Below, in pieces: positions 22,994 through 33,599 of a stretch of 64,000 bases of DNA. Location of the stretch: positions 92,081,285 through 92,145,284 of the forward strand of contig OV884056.1 of assembly GCA_930367215.1 (NCBI GenBank), written 5' to 3'. Every line of letters starts with the position of its first letter. Position 1 is the first letter of the stretch. The translations under genes and the position numbers were made by a program. This DNA comes from Pollenia angustigena (taxonomy: Eukaryota > Arthropoda > Insecta > Diptera > Polleniidae). The notes beneath the pieces were generated by a model. The model saw only the letters and a program-made list of their open reading frames with translations. It had not been told where the DNA came from and ran no database searches.

Positions 22994-23580
22994 CGCCGGC
23001 CATTCATGTACAGTTTAAACTGTTTAAACTGAACTGTTCAGTTGAAACTGACAGACTTAACTGTTAACTGAGATGTACACACAAGTGCAGTTCAATTCAT
23101 CAGTTTCATAAACCCACTCTCGCTCGACACAAATTGAACTGAGAATTGTGCAGTTAAAGCTGGAGGTCCACACCACGCGTTACTCGCTTTTTCGCAGCAT
23201 ACGCAGCTGTCAAAAAAGTAGAATCTGTGTAGTTATACGTAGTAAGTTACATGCACAAAAGCGTAGATGCCTTGAGGCGAAAAGTAGGTTTACTTTCTAC
23301 TTTTGTAAGCGTCACAAGCAGCGTTCGAACAAATAAGCTGATTTTGACAAATTAAATTTTATTTTTACTTGTGCTGCTGCTGAATAAAAAGCGTTGCATG
23401 TAACTTGAAACGTAGAACGCAAGTAAGGTTATAAAAGCATGCGCTGCGTGGAGGCGAAAACGCGTGTTATGGACCTCCAGCTTAAACCCCCACACACGTT
23501 CACTTCAGTTGAAACTGTCAGTTAAAAATAAAAAATTTTTATATTTCTCAGTTAAACTGAGCCGTTGAGTTGAACTAAGG
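22994..23580. repeat. CAGTTTAAACTG-rich foldback repeat with nested MITE
   Basis: Starts GCCGGCCATTCATGTACAGT and carries many AACTGT/ACAGTT motifs in both orientations. It is split by the MITE 23158-23482. A second copy of its start (GGCCGGCCATTCACGTACAG) occurs at 23587 and is cut by the 3' end of the CR1-like LINE. Confidence 0.6.
23158..23482. mobile_element. TIR MITE (AGCTGGAGGTCCACACCACG), TAA duplication
   Basis: 325 bp; inverted ends AGCTGGAGGTCCACACCACG / complement, TAA on both sides (23155-23157, 23483-23485). The ends resemble the 16543-18221 family (shared ACGCGTT block). Confidence 0.85.
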
Positions 23581-23606
23581 CCTAAGGCCGGCCATTCACG
23601 TACAGT

Positions 23607-23637
<31 letters not shown>

Positions 23638-24185
23638 TTCATCGGTTAGGTAATACAAAGCCCATGTGGGCCATTAAAAATATATTACACAGTCTTAATA
23701 CCTAAGTAATTAAAAGTTAAAAGCAAAAGAAAAACTTAATTCTTTATACCTACATACATATTTACATTTTTGTGTCATTTAATCATAACATCTTGAGTAA
23801 AATTTACGAATCATACGAACTTTCATTCAAAAAAAAGAAAAAAAAAAAAATTTTTATTTACGTTTTTAAAATATTGTATTACAAACGAAAACCTGGTTTA
23901 TTTATAATTTAATAAAAATTATTTTCACCAAGATTTTTGTTTTAAAAAACTGGTTTGTTAACGCACCTCAACTCAAGATGTTATGTATGTACTAAAAAAA
24001 CAACTTTTTTATCTATAACTTATCTTATTATATAACCTAATACTCGCCCCCCAAGGCATAATACACATCCTATCATTAAATATAAATAGTAAGTAAATTA
24101 CACAACTTATATAAACGTCCCAGTTAGGGAAATAGCGTACCCAAGTAAAGAAAAACATCAAATACTATGCAGTAAGTAAGAACAT

Positions 24186-27041
24186 CTAGGATGAGAAATG
24201 TTTAACAAGTTTTAGCTTAAAGACATTGTTTGAGTGCGTAAAAATACGCAGCTCTAATGGCAGTCCATTCCAATAATTGGTTACCCTAACTAGAAAAGAT
24301 CTGGAGAAGTCAGACCTAAATATTCTTGGAAAATTAAGATGAGGATTTCTGTTTCTAGGCGAAAAAAGAAAGGAGTTGCACAATACAACAGGTCTACCAC
24401 TTTTTACCATTTTATGAAATGTACACAAGTTACGAACTCGCACATAATTATCAAAATCACAACCAAGGAAATCTTTCACAAAGCCAGAGATATGGTCTCC
24501 GCGTCGAACATTATAAACAAATCTAGTAATGGCATTTACCAAGTGCCTTAGCCTAGTAAGGAGTATACCAACGGTACCCGTCATAACCTCAAAACCATAA
24601 ATAATTTGGGACATCAATATTGCATGCGCTAATCTCTTCCTTGCATGCAAAGGAAGAAATATACTAGAGCAGTAGAACTTACGTAGCATACCAAATATCC
24701 TACCCGATAAGGCATCAATATGATAATTAAACGAGAGCCTATTATCTAGAACCACACCCAAGCACTTATGGCGATCAACAAATTGAATCACATCATCATC
24801 AAGAAGTATTACTAACTGAGTGAAGAAACGGGGTGTAGGGCCAAACATTAAGGCCTTAGTTTTTGACGTATTGACCGTTAAAAAGTTTGCTCTAGTCCAC
24901 TGCGAGACATGCGCTAGGCATGAGTTAATGTTGCGTTCAAAGATATCAACAGACCCTCTATCACCACTAAACAGGAGAAAAACATCATCTGCAAAAAAAT
25001 AAGAATTACAGCTCGGGTGATCAACAACATTAGAGAGGTCGTTTATGTAAAGGATAAACAACAGGGGACCTAAAACAGAGCCTTGCGGCACACCACAGGA
25101 GAGAGGAAGTACATCCGATGCAACACCATTCATGACAACAAACTGGGATCTACCAGATAAGTAGGACATTAAAAGCCTACAAGCAGTACTTGAAAATTGG
25201 AACTCATCTGCGAGTTTAGAAATCAATCTAGAAAAATTAATAGAATTAAAAGCCTTTGAGAGATCCATGGATATTAAAACACTCAATTTATCCTCATTAA
25301 TGTTACCTCTTATCGAGTCAGTAAGGCTCAACAAGAGGGAAGTTGTATTTAACCCATTACGAAAAGCAAACTGTGATTCAGAAATTTTATTAGACACATA
25401 GTTTAACATTTGGTCCTTCAATATATGCTCAACAACCTTAGATAATGCAGGAAGTATAGAGATAGGTCTAAGATCATCCGGGCAGTTAACAACTCTTGTC
25501 TTCGGAATAGGAACAATACGTGCAACTTTCCACGCTGATGGAAAAGTTGATGTAGTCAAGATTGAGTTCGTTAGATGTAGGATAATATCAGACAAAAAGG
25601 GAAAAACTAATTTAAGGAATTTAATAGATATCCCATCCACACCAACCGACTTAGACTTTACTTTATTCACGGCATCAAAAAGTTCCATTGTATTAACGCA
25701 GGAGAAGGAAAAGGAGCTATCCAAGTTCACTAGCCTATCAAGAACTGCATAATTAGGTATAAGGTCACTAGAACCAGCAAAATAGTTATTTATAATGTTC
25801 GGATCAAGTTCAGGGGAAGAATCCTCCCCACCAATGCAACCGTGTCCCTTAATAACCTTCCAAAAGCGACGGGAATCTATAGAGCTAAAGAGTTTAGAAA
25901 AATGTTTAATTCTCTCCTTACGTATGACACTCTTGGCTTTGTTACGAAGCCTGCAATATGTTCTCCAGTTATGATTATTGGGGTTTGCTTTAAAAGCCGA
26001 AAAAGACAGATCACGTAACGACCTCATACGAATAACTGTATTCACCTTCATCCAGGCATCAATGCCCTTACACAATCTTTTCCTTACAGTAGGGACAAAT
26101 TGAAAAAGGTCATTTAAGAGCGAACTAAAAAGGGTACACTTAAGATCAATATCAGTAGTATTAAACATTTGTGACATATCGTAAACACTTAAAAATGAGA
26201 AAAAACCTCCCCAATTTATGTTGTTGAAATCCCGATATTCAAAAGACTCATCCGTATAGTCAACATTGATGGCAAAACATGCAAAAATAAGCGAGTGATC
26301 CGAGATGGATGGACATTGTACTTGGTGACGGTACCTGGTAGTCAATGAATTACTAACCAAAAAAAAATCTATAAGTGACGTAGTTACAGTTCTCAAGTCA
26401 AAATGTGTCGGCAAAACATTATGGGTTATCGACAAATTATACCTCAAGCAAAAAGAGCGAACAATATCAGATTTCAAAGGCGAAAACAAATTGCAATTAA
26501 AATCACCTACAATTATAATATTAGCATATCGGGACAACAAGTCAATATGAAGCCTTTCAAAAGTATCTAAGCAGCCATTAGGGAGATAGACCGTTCCAAA
26601 TAAGAATTTTACACTACCAGACACAAATTCAACGAAAAGCGACTCACAGCCTAAGTCTTGAACCTTGAAAACAACTCTGTACTTCAGCTTCTTAGATATA
26701 TAGATTCCAACACCACCACCCCTGGAGGGCCTATCATTACGGCAAAACTTATATCCCAATATCTCCACAGAACGATCAGAGACATGATCGTTTAGCCAAG
26801 TTTCGGTAACTGCAAGTACATCAAACACACCATCACTTATGACGGACTTAAGCTCATCTAGCTTAATAGAATTCGCCCTAGGTGCCAAACTACGACAATT
26901 AAGATGTGCAATTTTATAAAGACTTGCAAACGGTAGTAAGATATTCCTCAGGTATGCACTATCCCTAACTATTGGACCAAGATTGTCGCTAAAAGACATC
27001 AAAATAATAATAGGATGTGTGTATACAGGGGGGGAAAGCAA
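24186..27041 (-). CDS. LINE ORF2: endonuclease-reverse transcriptase (951 aa)
   Basis: Makes the nick and the cDNA in target-primed reverse transcription. Endonuclease (APE type): HLNCRSL at residues 46-52, LAVTETWL 76-83, GGGVGIYI 108-115, GDFNCN 179-184, SISDHSLI 245-252. Reverse transcriptase: GVDG 467-470, LRPISILP 524-531, SQFAFRNG 556-563, SMDLSKAFNS 591-600, CGVPQGSVLGPLLF 649-662, catalytic FADD 683-686. C-terminal NYWNGLPLELR block typical of CR1/Jockey proteins; no RNase H seen. The first ATG is used here; a start at residue 15 is also possible. Uninterrupted frame with all catalytic residues present, so recently active or potentially competent. Confidence 0.95.
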   Translation of the reverse strand: MLSPPVYTHPIIILMSFSDNLGPIVRDSAYLRNILLPFASLYKIAHLNCRSLAPRANSIKLDELKSVISDGVFDVLAVTETWLNDHVSDRSVEILGYKFCRNDRPSRGGGVGIYISKKLKYRVVFKVQDLGCESLFVEFVSGSVKFLFGTVYLPNGCLDTFERLHIDLLSRYANIIIVGDFNCNLFSPLKSDIVRSFCLRYNLSITHNVLPTHFDLRTVTTSLIDFFLVSNSLTTRYRHQVQCPSISDHSLIFACFAINVDYTDESFEYRDFNNINWGGFFSFLSVYDMSQMFNTTDIDLKCTLFSSLLNDLFQFVPTVRKRLCKGIDAWMKVNTVIRMRSLRDLSFSAFKANPNNHNWRTYCRLRNKAKSVIRKERIKHFSKLFSSIDSRRFWKVIKGHGCIGGEDSSPELDPNIINNYFAGSSDLIPNYAVLDRLVNLDSSFSFSCVNTMELFDAVNKVKSKSVGVDGISIKFLKLVFPFLSDIILHLTNSILTTSTFPSAWKVARIVPIPKTRVVNCPDDLRPISILPALSKVVEHILKDQMLNYVSNKISESQFAFRNGLNTTSLLLSLTDSIRGNINEDKLSVLISMDLSKAFNSINFSRLISKLADEFQFSSTACRLLMSYLSGRSQFVVMNGVASDVLPLSCGVPQGSVLGPLLFILYINDLSNVVDHPSCNSYFFADDVFLLFSGDRGSVDIFERNINSCLAHVSQWTRANFLTVNTSKTKALMFGPTPRFFTQLVILLDDDVIQFVDRHKCLGVVLDNRLSFNYHIDALSGRIFGMLRKFYCSSIFLPLHARKRLAHAILMSQIIYGFEVMTGTVGILLTRLRHLVNAITRFVYNVRRGDHISGFVKDFLGCDFDNYVRVRNLCTFHKMVKSGRPVVLCNSFLFSPRNRNPHLNFPRIFRSDFSRSFLVRVTNYWNGLPLELRIFTHSNNVFKLKLVKHFSS

Positions 27042-27263
27042 AGCAGAAAAGAAAATACATTAAAAATTCACAATAATTTAATTTAATAAAAACAAAAATT
27101 AAATTTCATGAAATAAATAGCTAACCATATCATAAACTAATGTGAGATCAAAGTAAAAATAATAAGCAACTAGTATTTGAAATAATGCAATAAAATTCGT
27201 AATAAAAGGAAAAAGAAAATAAGAATTAAATTTAATTAAGAAATTCAAATTTAAAAGAATTAG

Positions 27264-27818
27264 CATATCGTCATCTTAAAGACCCAATAACCCATCTGCA
27301 AAATTCTAAAATTTAGTTTTTTATGGATTTTATTCCCCACATCAAATGCATATGAGACAAAGTTTTTTTTTTACCTAGATGACCGTAACGCACAAAAAGA
27401 AAAAAAAAATCATCAAAAATTACGATAATAGTTTAATTTAGTTGCAAAGTGTAATTTAAACAAACGTTAAGTACTTATACATTATTTTTCCTACTTTTTA
27501 TTTTTATTTAAACCGGTAAAGGAAACTATAACTTTATAATGTATATAATATGCATATGTATTTATATATTCATACTAATTAGTCCTGCAGATAGGTTACT
27601 TGGTTTCAGATTCTTACATTTCCAATTAACAAAATAGCATAAGCTATGTTAAGAAAAAACAAATTTTCTCAACCGATATGTATTTCTGGTTTCATTTTAT
27701 TCAAAATGTGTAATTTTCGTTTCAATATTGTAAATAATTTAAATTTAAACGTTTTTTCCCTCACCTGCAAACTTTGAAAACTGCAGATGGGCTATTTCGT
27801 CCTTAAGGTGACGATATG
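27264..27818. mobile_element. TIR element between the two LINE ORFs (CATATCGTCA ends)
   Basis: About 37-bp inverted ends (CATATCGTCATCTTAAAGAC / complement), TAG on both sides (27261-27263 and 27819-27821). A reverse-oriented relative is at 61026-61549. It makes the ORF1-ORF2 gap 860 bp; without it the gap is about 300 bp. Non-coding. Confidence 0.8.
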
Positions 27819-27901
27819 TAGTACGAATTTATAAAATAATAAAGAATAATAACAAAAAAAAATAATTCTTAAGACTTGCATTCCACACAGGTGAAAAACA
27901 G

Positions 27902-28867
27902 CTAGGCAGCAACGTTAGATTTTAGCAAAGTAGAACAATCAGCAGCATCCAGAACAACCTCCTTACCATCCAGCATAGTGACCTTGGATTTAGGTTTATC
28001 AGCATCAAGTATTCGAAATTTAAGAATAACTTTATCTTTCAAAAGTTTCCTACAAATGGCATTTAATTTAGAAGAGGACGGAGAAAAGTGATCATTTAGA
28101 AACACCCTGCTGTTTATTTTTATACCACTAGATGTATCATTAGGGTTTTGCACGTCACACGCCACCAGATCGGAGACCAACAAAGGGCGAGATTTAACAG
28201 TCATAAAGTAGGCCTGCATAATTTGATCACGAACAGCAACACTATTGAATTTTATCAGCACAAATTGCTTATTATACATATAACAGGCATGGTTAACAGC
28301 ATATGGGTTAACAGCTACTTTATAGTATGTAGCCAAACTAGAAGCAATGGTGCACAGATCATCCAATCCCGCAGGCAAGCCACGAATGACAATATCAGAT
28401 CTATTGAATTTGCGATGCAGCGAATTATTCTCAATTTCTAGCATAGATATTCTCGAGCTGGTAAATGTTTCAACCTGCGCAATACGATTGTTGCAGTCAC
28501 TCACATCCGATTTAATGCTGCTGATAAGTGTAGAAACTTCAGCTCTAAATTCAGCGACAATATCATGGAGCGTTTGCTTAATGGATCCGCAATCAACATT
28601 ACCTTTCTTTACAAAGTCATCAAACTTTCCATTCAAGGCAGCAATATCAGCACGCACAGAAGTAATTGAGTTGGACGGAACTTTTTTGCATGATGAGCAA
28701 ACAAAAGACAGATTCTTAAAACTCTCCATAGCTTTGAATTCATCACTGCCAACACCTTCACATGACGAATGAAACCATAACTGGCAAATATCACACTGCA
28801 CACAATTCTGTCCTCTTGAAAAAGTAACATGGCACGCACCACACTGTTCATTTTTTCCACCAGCCAT
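27902..28867 (-). CDS. LINE ORF1: PHD-finger/coiled-coil RNA-binding protein (321 aa)
   Basis: Start chosen at MAGGKNEQ (28867); the frame stays open 32 codons further upstream, but that region reads as 5' UTR. Residues ~7-58 hold a C4HC3 PHD-type finger (CGACHVTF ... CVQCDICQLWFHSSC ... FVCSSC). A heptad-like segment lies around residues 70-160, then an RRM-like region (SDIVIRGLPAGL ~ residue 160) and a C-terminal basic stretch. LINE ORF1 proteins bind element RNA and package it for retrotransposition. Complete frame. Confidence 0.9.
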   Translation of the reverse strand: MAGGKNEQCGACHVTFSRGQNCVQCDICQLWFHSSCEGVGSDEFKAMESFKNLSFVCSSCKKVPSNSITSVRADIAALNGKFDDFVKKGNVDCGSIKQTLHDIVAEFRAEVSTLISSIKSDVSDCNNRIAQVETFTSSRISMLEIENNSLHRKFNRSDIVIRGLPAGLDDLCTIASSLATYYKVAVNPYAVNHACYMYNKQFVLIKFNSVAVRDQIMQAYFMTVKSRPLLVSDLVACDVQNPNDTSSGIKINSRVFLNDHFSPSSSKLNAICRKLLKDKVILKFRILDADKPKSKVTMLDGKEVVLDAADCSTLLKSNVAA

Positions 28868-29034
28868 TGTAAGGTTTATAATAAAATATTGCTGTATAAC
28901 AAGCCTTGAATGTAACACTATGCAAGAAGCAAATATGGCGCAAAAATCAGAAATATGGCGCAAAACACAAGTTCAAGGCTGCTACCAAAATGACGGCCAA
29001 AGCAAAAGATACCCGATACTATCACAAAAGGGAA

Positions 29035-29559
29035 TCAGTATTAAAAAGCTCTTTTAAATAAAGAAAACAGTATAGTTGTAGGAGGAGTAGATTTAACTTG
29101 AATTTAACCAATAATTTACACGAACTTATTGCACATTTAAGAAAAATTAAAAGTTAATACATCAGAAGATATGACAGCCAGCAAAAACACGTTTACTCAG
29201 GCATGAGGTTGCCAGAAGTTTTTCAGTTTCAACTATTCGGTTAAATTTTTTTTTTTTTGCTTTTTAATGAATTCCAACGCTTTCAATTGTTTTGTTACTC
29301 CAGACAGGTCTGCATTTTCCTTTGAGTGCTTTCAGTTTTTACCAAAACAAAAAAAAAAAAAAAAAAAAGAAAAAGCCAGTAGGTTTTAAGTGTCAAAACC
29401 AATAAATACAAGAGATTTAAAAACGAATATGTTCATCAAGTTCCACTAGATGTAGTGATTATATAGAATTTTCTTAAGGCAGCAAGTTTTTCTTGAAAAA
29501 GTTTTAAAAGAAAACAAATTTCTTATTTCACTTTATTACGTGAAACTTTTAGGTTCTTT
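29035..29559. other. No recognised gene
   Basis: AT-rich flank of the LINE with a poly-A tract at about 29347-29369. A GAGGTTGCCAGAAG motif at about 29212 resembles hAT termini but has no partner. Confidence 0.4.
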
Positions 29560-29678
29560 TGTGTTGTTTCCAGGTGACAAGCAATCGATTGTGTAGAAAA
29601 ATATATATAAACACCACTCAAAAAACTGAGTGATTTTCATTCTACACAATCAATTGTTCGTCACCTGGAAACACCACA
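29560..29678. mobile_element. Foldback MITE 1 of an adjacent pair
   Basis: Arms TGTTTCCAGGTGACAAGCAA and complement around the centre CACTCAAAAAACTGAGTG. Right flank TTA, left flank TTT. Confidence 0.7.
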
Positions 29679-29687
29679 TTAAACTAA

Positions 29688-29814
29688 TGTGCTGTTTTCA
29701 CAACACAAGTGACTGAACGTGTAGTAAAATTTGTATGGAAAACACTCAAAAAACTGAGTGCTTTTCATATAATTTCACTACACGTGCAGTCACTTGTGTT
29801 GTGAAAACAGCACA
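29688..29814. mobile_element. Foldback MITE 2 of an adjacent pair, TAA duplication
   Basis: Arms TGTGCTGTTTTCACAACACA and complement around the same CACTCAAAAAACTGAGTG centre as its neighbour. TAA at 29685-29687 and 29815-29817. The arm sequences differ from MITE 1 while the centre is identical. Confidence 0.8.
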
Positions 29815-30039
29815 TAAGTTAGTTTGATAACACAGTTCAACACGAAAAAAAATGTACGGGGTTCTGGCAATGGATTCTAGTAGAGGAAACCAAAAAAAGT
29901 AAACGTGAGTAACATATGTAGCGTTCATTCCATGCGTTATTTCCGACAAGAATATTTTTGGTAATTGAAATATAAATAGATCATATTACCAGCGTAACCG
30001 TTATGCGACTAAAGTCGCATTTTGCCCCTTTTTTGACTG

Positions 30040-30625
30040 ACTTCCTTTCCACTTTCTTTGCCTCTTTAATTTAAATCCCCTTTGTAACGCAGTTTACTTT
30101 TTCAGCTGAGGTATGACTCAGTCTGTCCAGGGTCAATTCGAAGGTCTGCTTCCTTTGAAATGAAACACGGGATGTTTTCGTGTATGTTCGCTTACAATAA
30201 TTTCAACAAAGCTTTATTTACGAAATCTTAATCTACGCTAAATACTTAGAACTACGATGATCCTCTGGGGATTATGTGCAGCAGCCGGCGGGGACGAATA
30301 CGGGAACGACCGGGAACGACCGGGGTGGACAGCGGATGCGGCTAATGTGCGGGGTTAAGGTTGCAGCACAGGACCTTATCTGGTAAAAACTTTGGAAATC
30401 AAACGGGTTTAATTATTATTTGTGGGTCAAGCTATGAAACTCGGGGGAGTTGGCGGTCGGTTAGCTACGGTTACGAATACCAACAAAATGCGGGAGCGCT
30501 GGCGTTCGGCTAACTACTTCGGACACCACGAGAATTCGGAGGCCGTGGCGTTCGGCTAACTACTTCGTAAATAAAAACTTCGGACACTAGAAGAATTCGG
30601 AAGCTCTAGTGTTCGGCTCAGAGTT
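30040..30625. other. GC-rich island, possible LTR-element fragment
   Basis: Contrasts sharply with surrounding DNA: GGAACGACCGGGAACGACC at ~30303 and a repeated TCGGCTAACTACTTCG block with CGGAG/GTGTTCGG variants (~30505-30610). No protein domain found. It may be part of an LTR retrotransposon leader or a satellite-like unit. Confidence 0.35.
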
Positions 30626-30639
30626 CCCAGTTTTATTTT

Positions 30640-31670
30640 AAGCCTTATCCCCAATTTGCGATTTTTCATCCCCAAAATAGCCATTTTCTTATCCCTAAAA
30701 ATCCCCAAATTTTCTTAAAAATAAAATGCATAATATTATGTCAATGGAAAAATATGCATACATCCATTTATTTAAATAAATCCATTTGTTAAAAACTCAA
30801 GAATGATAAAATATATATTACGCCTTGCGCATGATTTACCGTAGTTGTCGCCTCCCAAAGGTTACCAAGTCTATATTATATGTGAAATTTATAATTTCTT
30901 GCAAACAATTTATGTATTTTTTAGAAGCTGGCAACCCTGTAATTAATTTAATCAGAGAGTTTTCAAAACAAGTATTTCATCAGTGCTTAAGGGGTTATGA
31001 TACTTGCTATTTTTTGTATTTTTTCTTTATTGGAGAACAGTGCAAATATATTTGCATAGGAAAACTGACTCAGGGCTAAAAAATCAGAGCAAGTTAAACT
31101 CTCTTTTTGGTTTAAAATGTGTTTAAACCAACAAATCTATAAATCACTAAACATATAAACCATCTTTAAACGCATAAAATTGGGCGTTTAAACTACCAAT
31201 ACAGACCATATGAATTTGATAAGATTTATCGTAGTGCTGCCACATGTTATTTTTTTAACCACATATAATACATGGGGCACTGATTTACAGTTGTTGAGTT
31301 TAAACTATATATAAATTCAAGTTTAGTTCAACTAAACCAGCTTTTAAACCATCAGTGATTTATTAGCCATAAGTGTAAAGAGTATGATTATATCATAAAA
31401 AATCTGGAAATGTCAAAGAAATATACATGTGTTATCGATAAATAATCTAAGACTGTCAAAAAAGTATAAAAACTTTTAACTTAAAATTGACATTTCCAGA
31501 TTAAATGTTAGCACTGTTGCCAATTTTTTTAGTTTTTGATCGAAAGTAGCGGTTTTTAACTTTTGTTTTGCGATTTTTAGCTTTTTTGGCGGGTTTTTGT
31601 GGGAAAAAAACGTGGGCAATATTGTTTGTTTTGTTAACATTTTATTTTGGAATCACAAAAAATTTTTTCT
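30640..31670. other. No recognised gene
   Basis: AT-rich. CCCCAAATTT-type short motifs occur at 30650-30715. A frame at 30825-31079 has no recognisable domain. Confidence 0.4.
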
Positions 31671-31684
31671 TTTAAATACAATAA

Positions 31685-32174
31685 CACACTCGTAAAACTG
31701 CTCTGAGTGGAGAAGCAGCTCGCGCTTTTTGTCATTATTTCTTAAGGGCAAACAGGTCGTTTTTGTTTGTCTGCTTTTGTTGCGTTTTGCGTTGTCACCC
31801 CGCATTGGTTAGTGTTTCGGCGTCGTATAACTGTACCGAGTTACAGTTTTTGCGGTATCTGCATTAACTATATGCAATCGTTTTTAACCTCAATTTGAGG
31901 TTTTGTCTGGTGGAGAACCATCAATAACTCATGTGACTGGTGGAGAACCAATATAACTCAGACGCTTTACTGGTGGAGTACCAAGGAAATAACTCAGACG
32001 TTTTACTGTGGAGACAAGATATACTCTGGAGCTTATTCTGGAAGCTCTTCGCCTTCCTATACGAAGGTCTAGGTCGATCGAGGACTTGTGGATGAGGCTC
32101 CAACAAACCGTGTGATACCCTGGCAATATAACTCTAGATAGTTAGCCAAAAATTTTTTAGTGTTTAAGCAAAAT

Positions 32175-32199
<25 letters not shown>
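31685..32199 (+). mobile_element. A-tailed retroposon (SINE-like or truncated LINE)
   Basis: About 480 bp body plus a poly-A tail of about 30 bases, flanked by the 11-bp direct repeat AAATACAATAA (31674-31684 and 32200-32210), the mark of LINE-type integration. Three to four tandem units of about 33 bp with GGTGGAGAACCA lie at 31911-32016. No clear pol III A or B box. Second copy in inverse orientation at 42011-42508. Confidence 0.8.
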
Positions 32200-32207
<8 letters not shown>

Positions 32208-32601
32208 TAAAATTGAATACAAATAATGAAAAATATTACGAATTATATCGTGGTATATTCTTTAATTGAAAATTTTTGATTTGAAATCCCATATGAAGGG
32301 CACCTGCTTCATTTCATTTATCAAAAACAAAATAGTTTCATCTGCCCAAGCTTTTGCCACTTTTTTTTGTTTTAGTCAAAGAAAAAAAATATATGTACAT
32401 GAGAAATGTCAATCATAAAAAAGGGTTTGTTTACATATTGTATTTCTTGTTCTTTCTCGCATTTGTTGTTTCATTCAGTCAATCTTAAAAAAATCCAATA
32501 CAAAAAATAACAAGTATCATAACACCTTTAATAAACAACGAGTTTCGTGTCATATTTTATAATAAATACATATAACTAATATTAAAAAATTAAAAATTAT
32601 A

Positions 32602-33503
32602 GGTCTGTCTGCGTACACATATTTTGCTCAAAATGTTGCAAAATCTTGCAAAATGTTGTCTGCGTACTCCAAATCTCTTGCAGCGAGAGAGCCAAAAAGA
32701 GAATTTTTTGACAGTTGGAAGTTAGAGAACTTGCAAAATGTTACTGGAGAAATTTCCGCTTGCAAGATTTTGCAAATAGTTTGAATGAATAGCTGTTTGA
32801 ATGAAATAGTTTTTGTGAAATGAAAATAAAAATTGAAATTTAACAATGGCAGAGGTAAGTAGTTAGAATTGTGTTGATTTTTACGTTAATAATAAATTAT
32901 AATAAACAAAACATTTTACTTCATGCTAGAAACGTCCAAATATACAGTGCGACCGTGACGTAAGTGGAGTGGAGATGGCAGAACCGATAGAACCAGCAGA
33001 ACTATGTGGGGCAAACTTTGCAATTGAAGAGGCGAGTATTTAGAATTGTGTTCCTGGCGAAAACTTCACATCCAAATTATTTTTCTCCGTTGTCAAGCTG
33101 TTGGAGGGCACTGCATTGGGCATTTCATTCTTTTTTTCCATTGTAAGCCGGCACTATGCTGGGCAATGTAAGCAAAAGAAGTTTTATAAAAAACCCGACA
33201 AATAAAACTAAAAACTAAGAAGAAATTGAACTTTTTTTTAATTTACAACACTTTTTAAGCTTTACTTTAATTAATAATTTTTTAATTTACCTCGAGAATT
33301 AAATTTTGCGTACACATATGCTAAAATTCTTTTGCTTTGTTATTTCAATTGTTTACACACCGATCAGCTGTTTTCTTGCAAGATTTCACTGGATACTGTC
33401 TGCGTACTTTTTGAGATTTTTTCAGCCGATAGAGTAATATTGGTGTTACTCTCCCAAAAAGATTTACTGAGTATTTGCTACTGGAAAAGTACCCAGACAG
33501 ACC
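32602..33503. mobile_element. TIR element with GGTCTGTCTG ends, TA duplication
   Basis: Ends GGTCTGTCTGCGTAC / complement of GTACCCAGACAGACC, TA on both sides. The interior carries repeated TTGCAAAATGTTGC / TGCAAGATTTTGCAA motifs. A short frame near 32935-33045 (EMAEPIEPAELCGANFAIEE) between splice-like sites is not identified. Confidence 0.65.
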
Positions 33504-33599
33504 TAATATAAAAAGAGTTTAAATTTGGTTGTTTAAAAGCTTCAAAACTTAGAAAAATAAAAACCAAAACAAAGTAAAGAGATAAGAAAGAGAGCAAAT

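Larger units (their letters stand above)
23606..29030 (-). mobile_element. CR1-like non-LTR retrotransposon, both ORFs open
   Basis: A minus-strand LINE. 5' region and ORF1 (27902-28867), spacer with an inserted TIR element (27264-27818), ORF2 (24186-27041), short 3' UTR, and an (ATAA)n tail read on plus as TTTA repeats at 23606-23639. The 3' tail lies directly against ACAG of a CAGTTTAAACTG repeat. The 5' boundary near 29030 is approximate, and no target duplication was found. A PHD-type zinc finger in ORF1 plus EN-RT in ORF2 without RNase H fits the CR1/Jockey group; exact clade not determined. Confidence 0.9.

Noticed and set aside
24339..25002. Plus-strand frames opposite LINE ORF2
   Set aside because: Antisense shadows of ORF2.
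28148..28772. Plus-strand frames opposite LINE ORF1
   Set aside because: Antisense shadows of ORF1.
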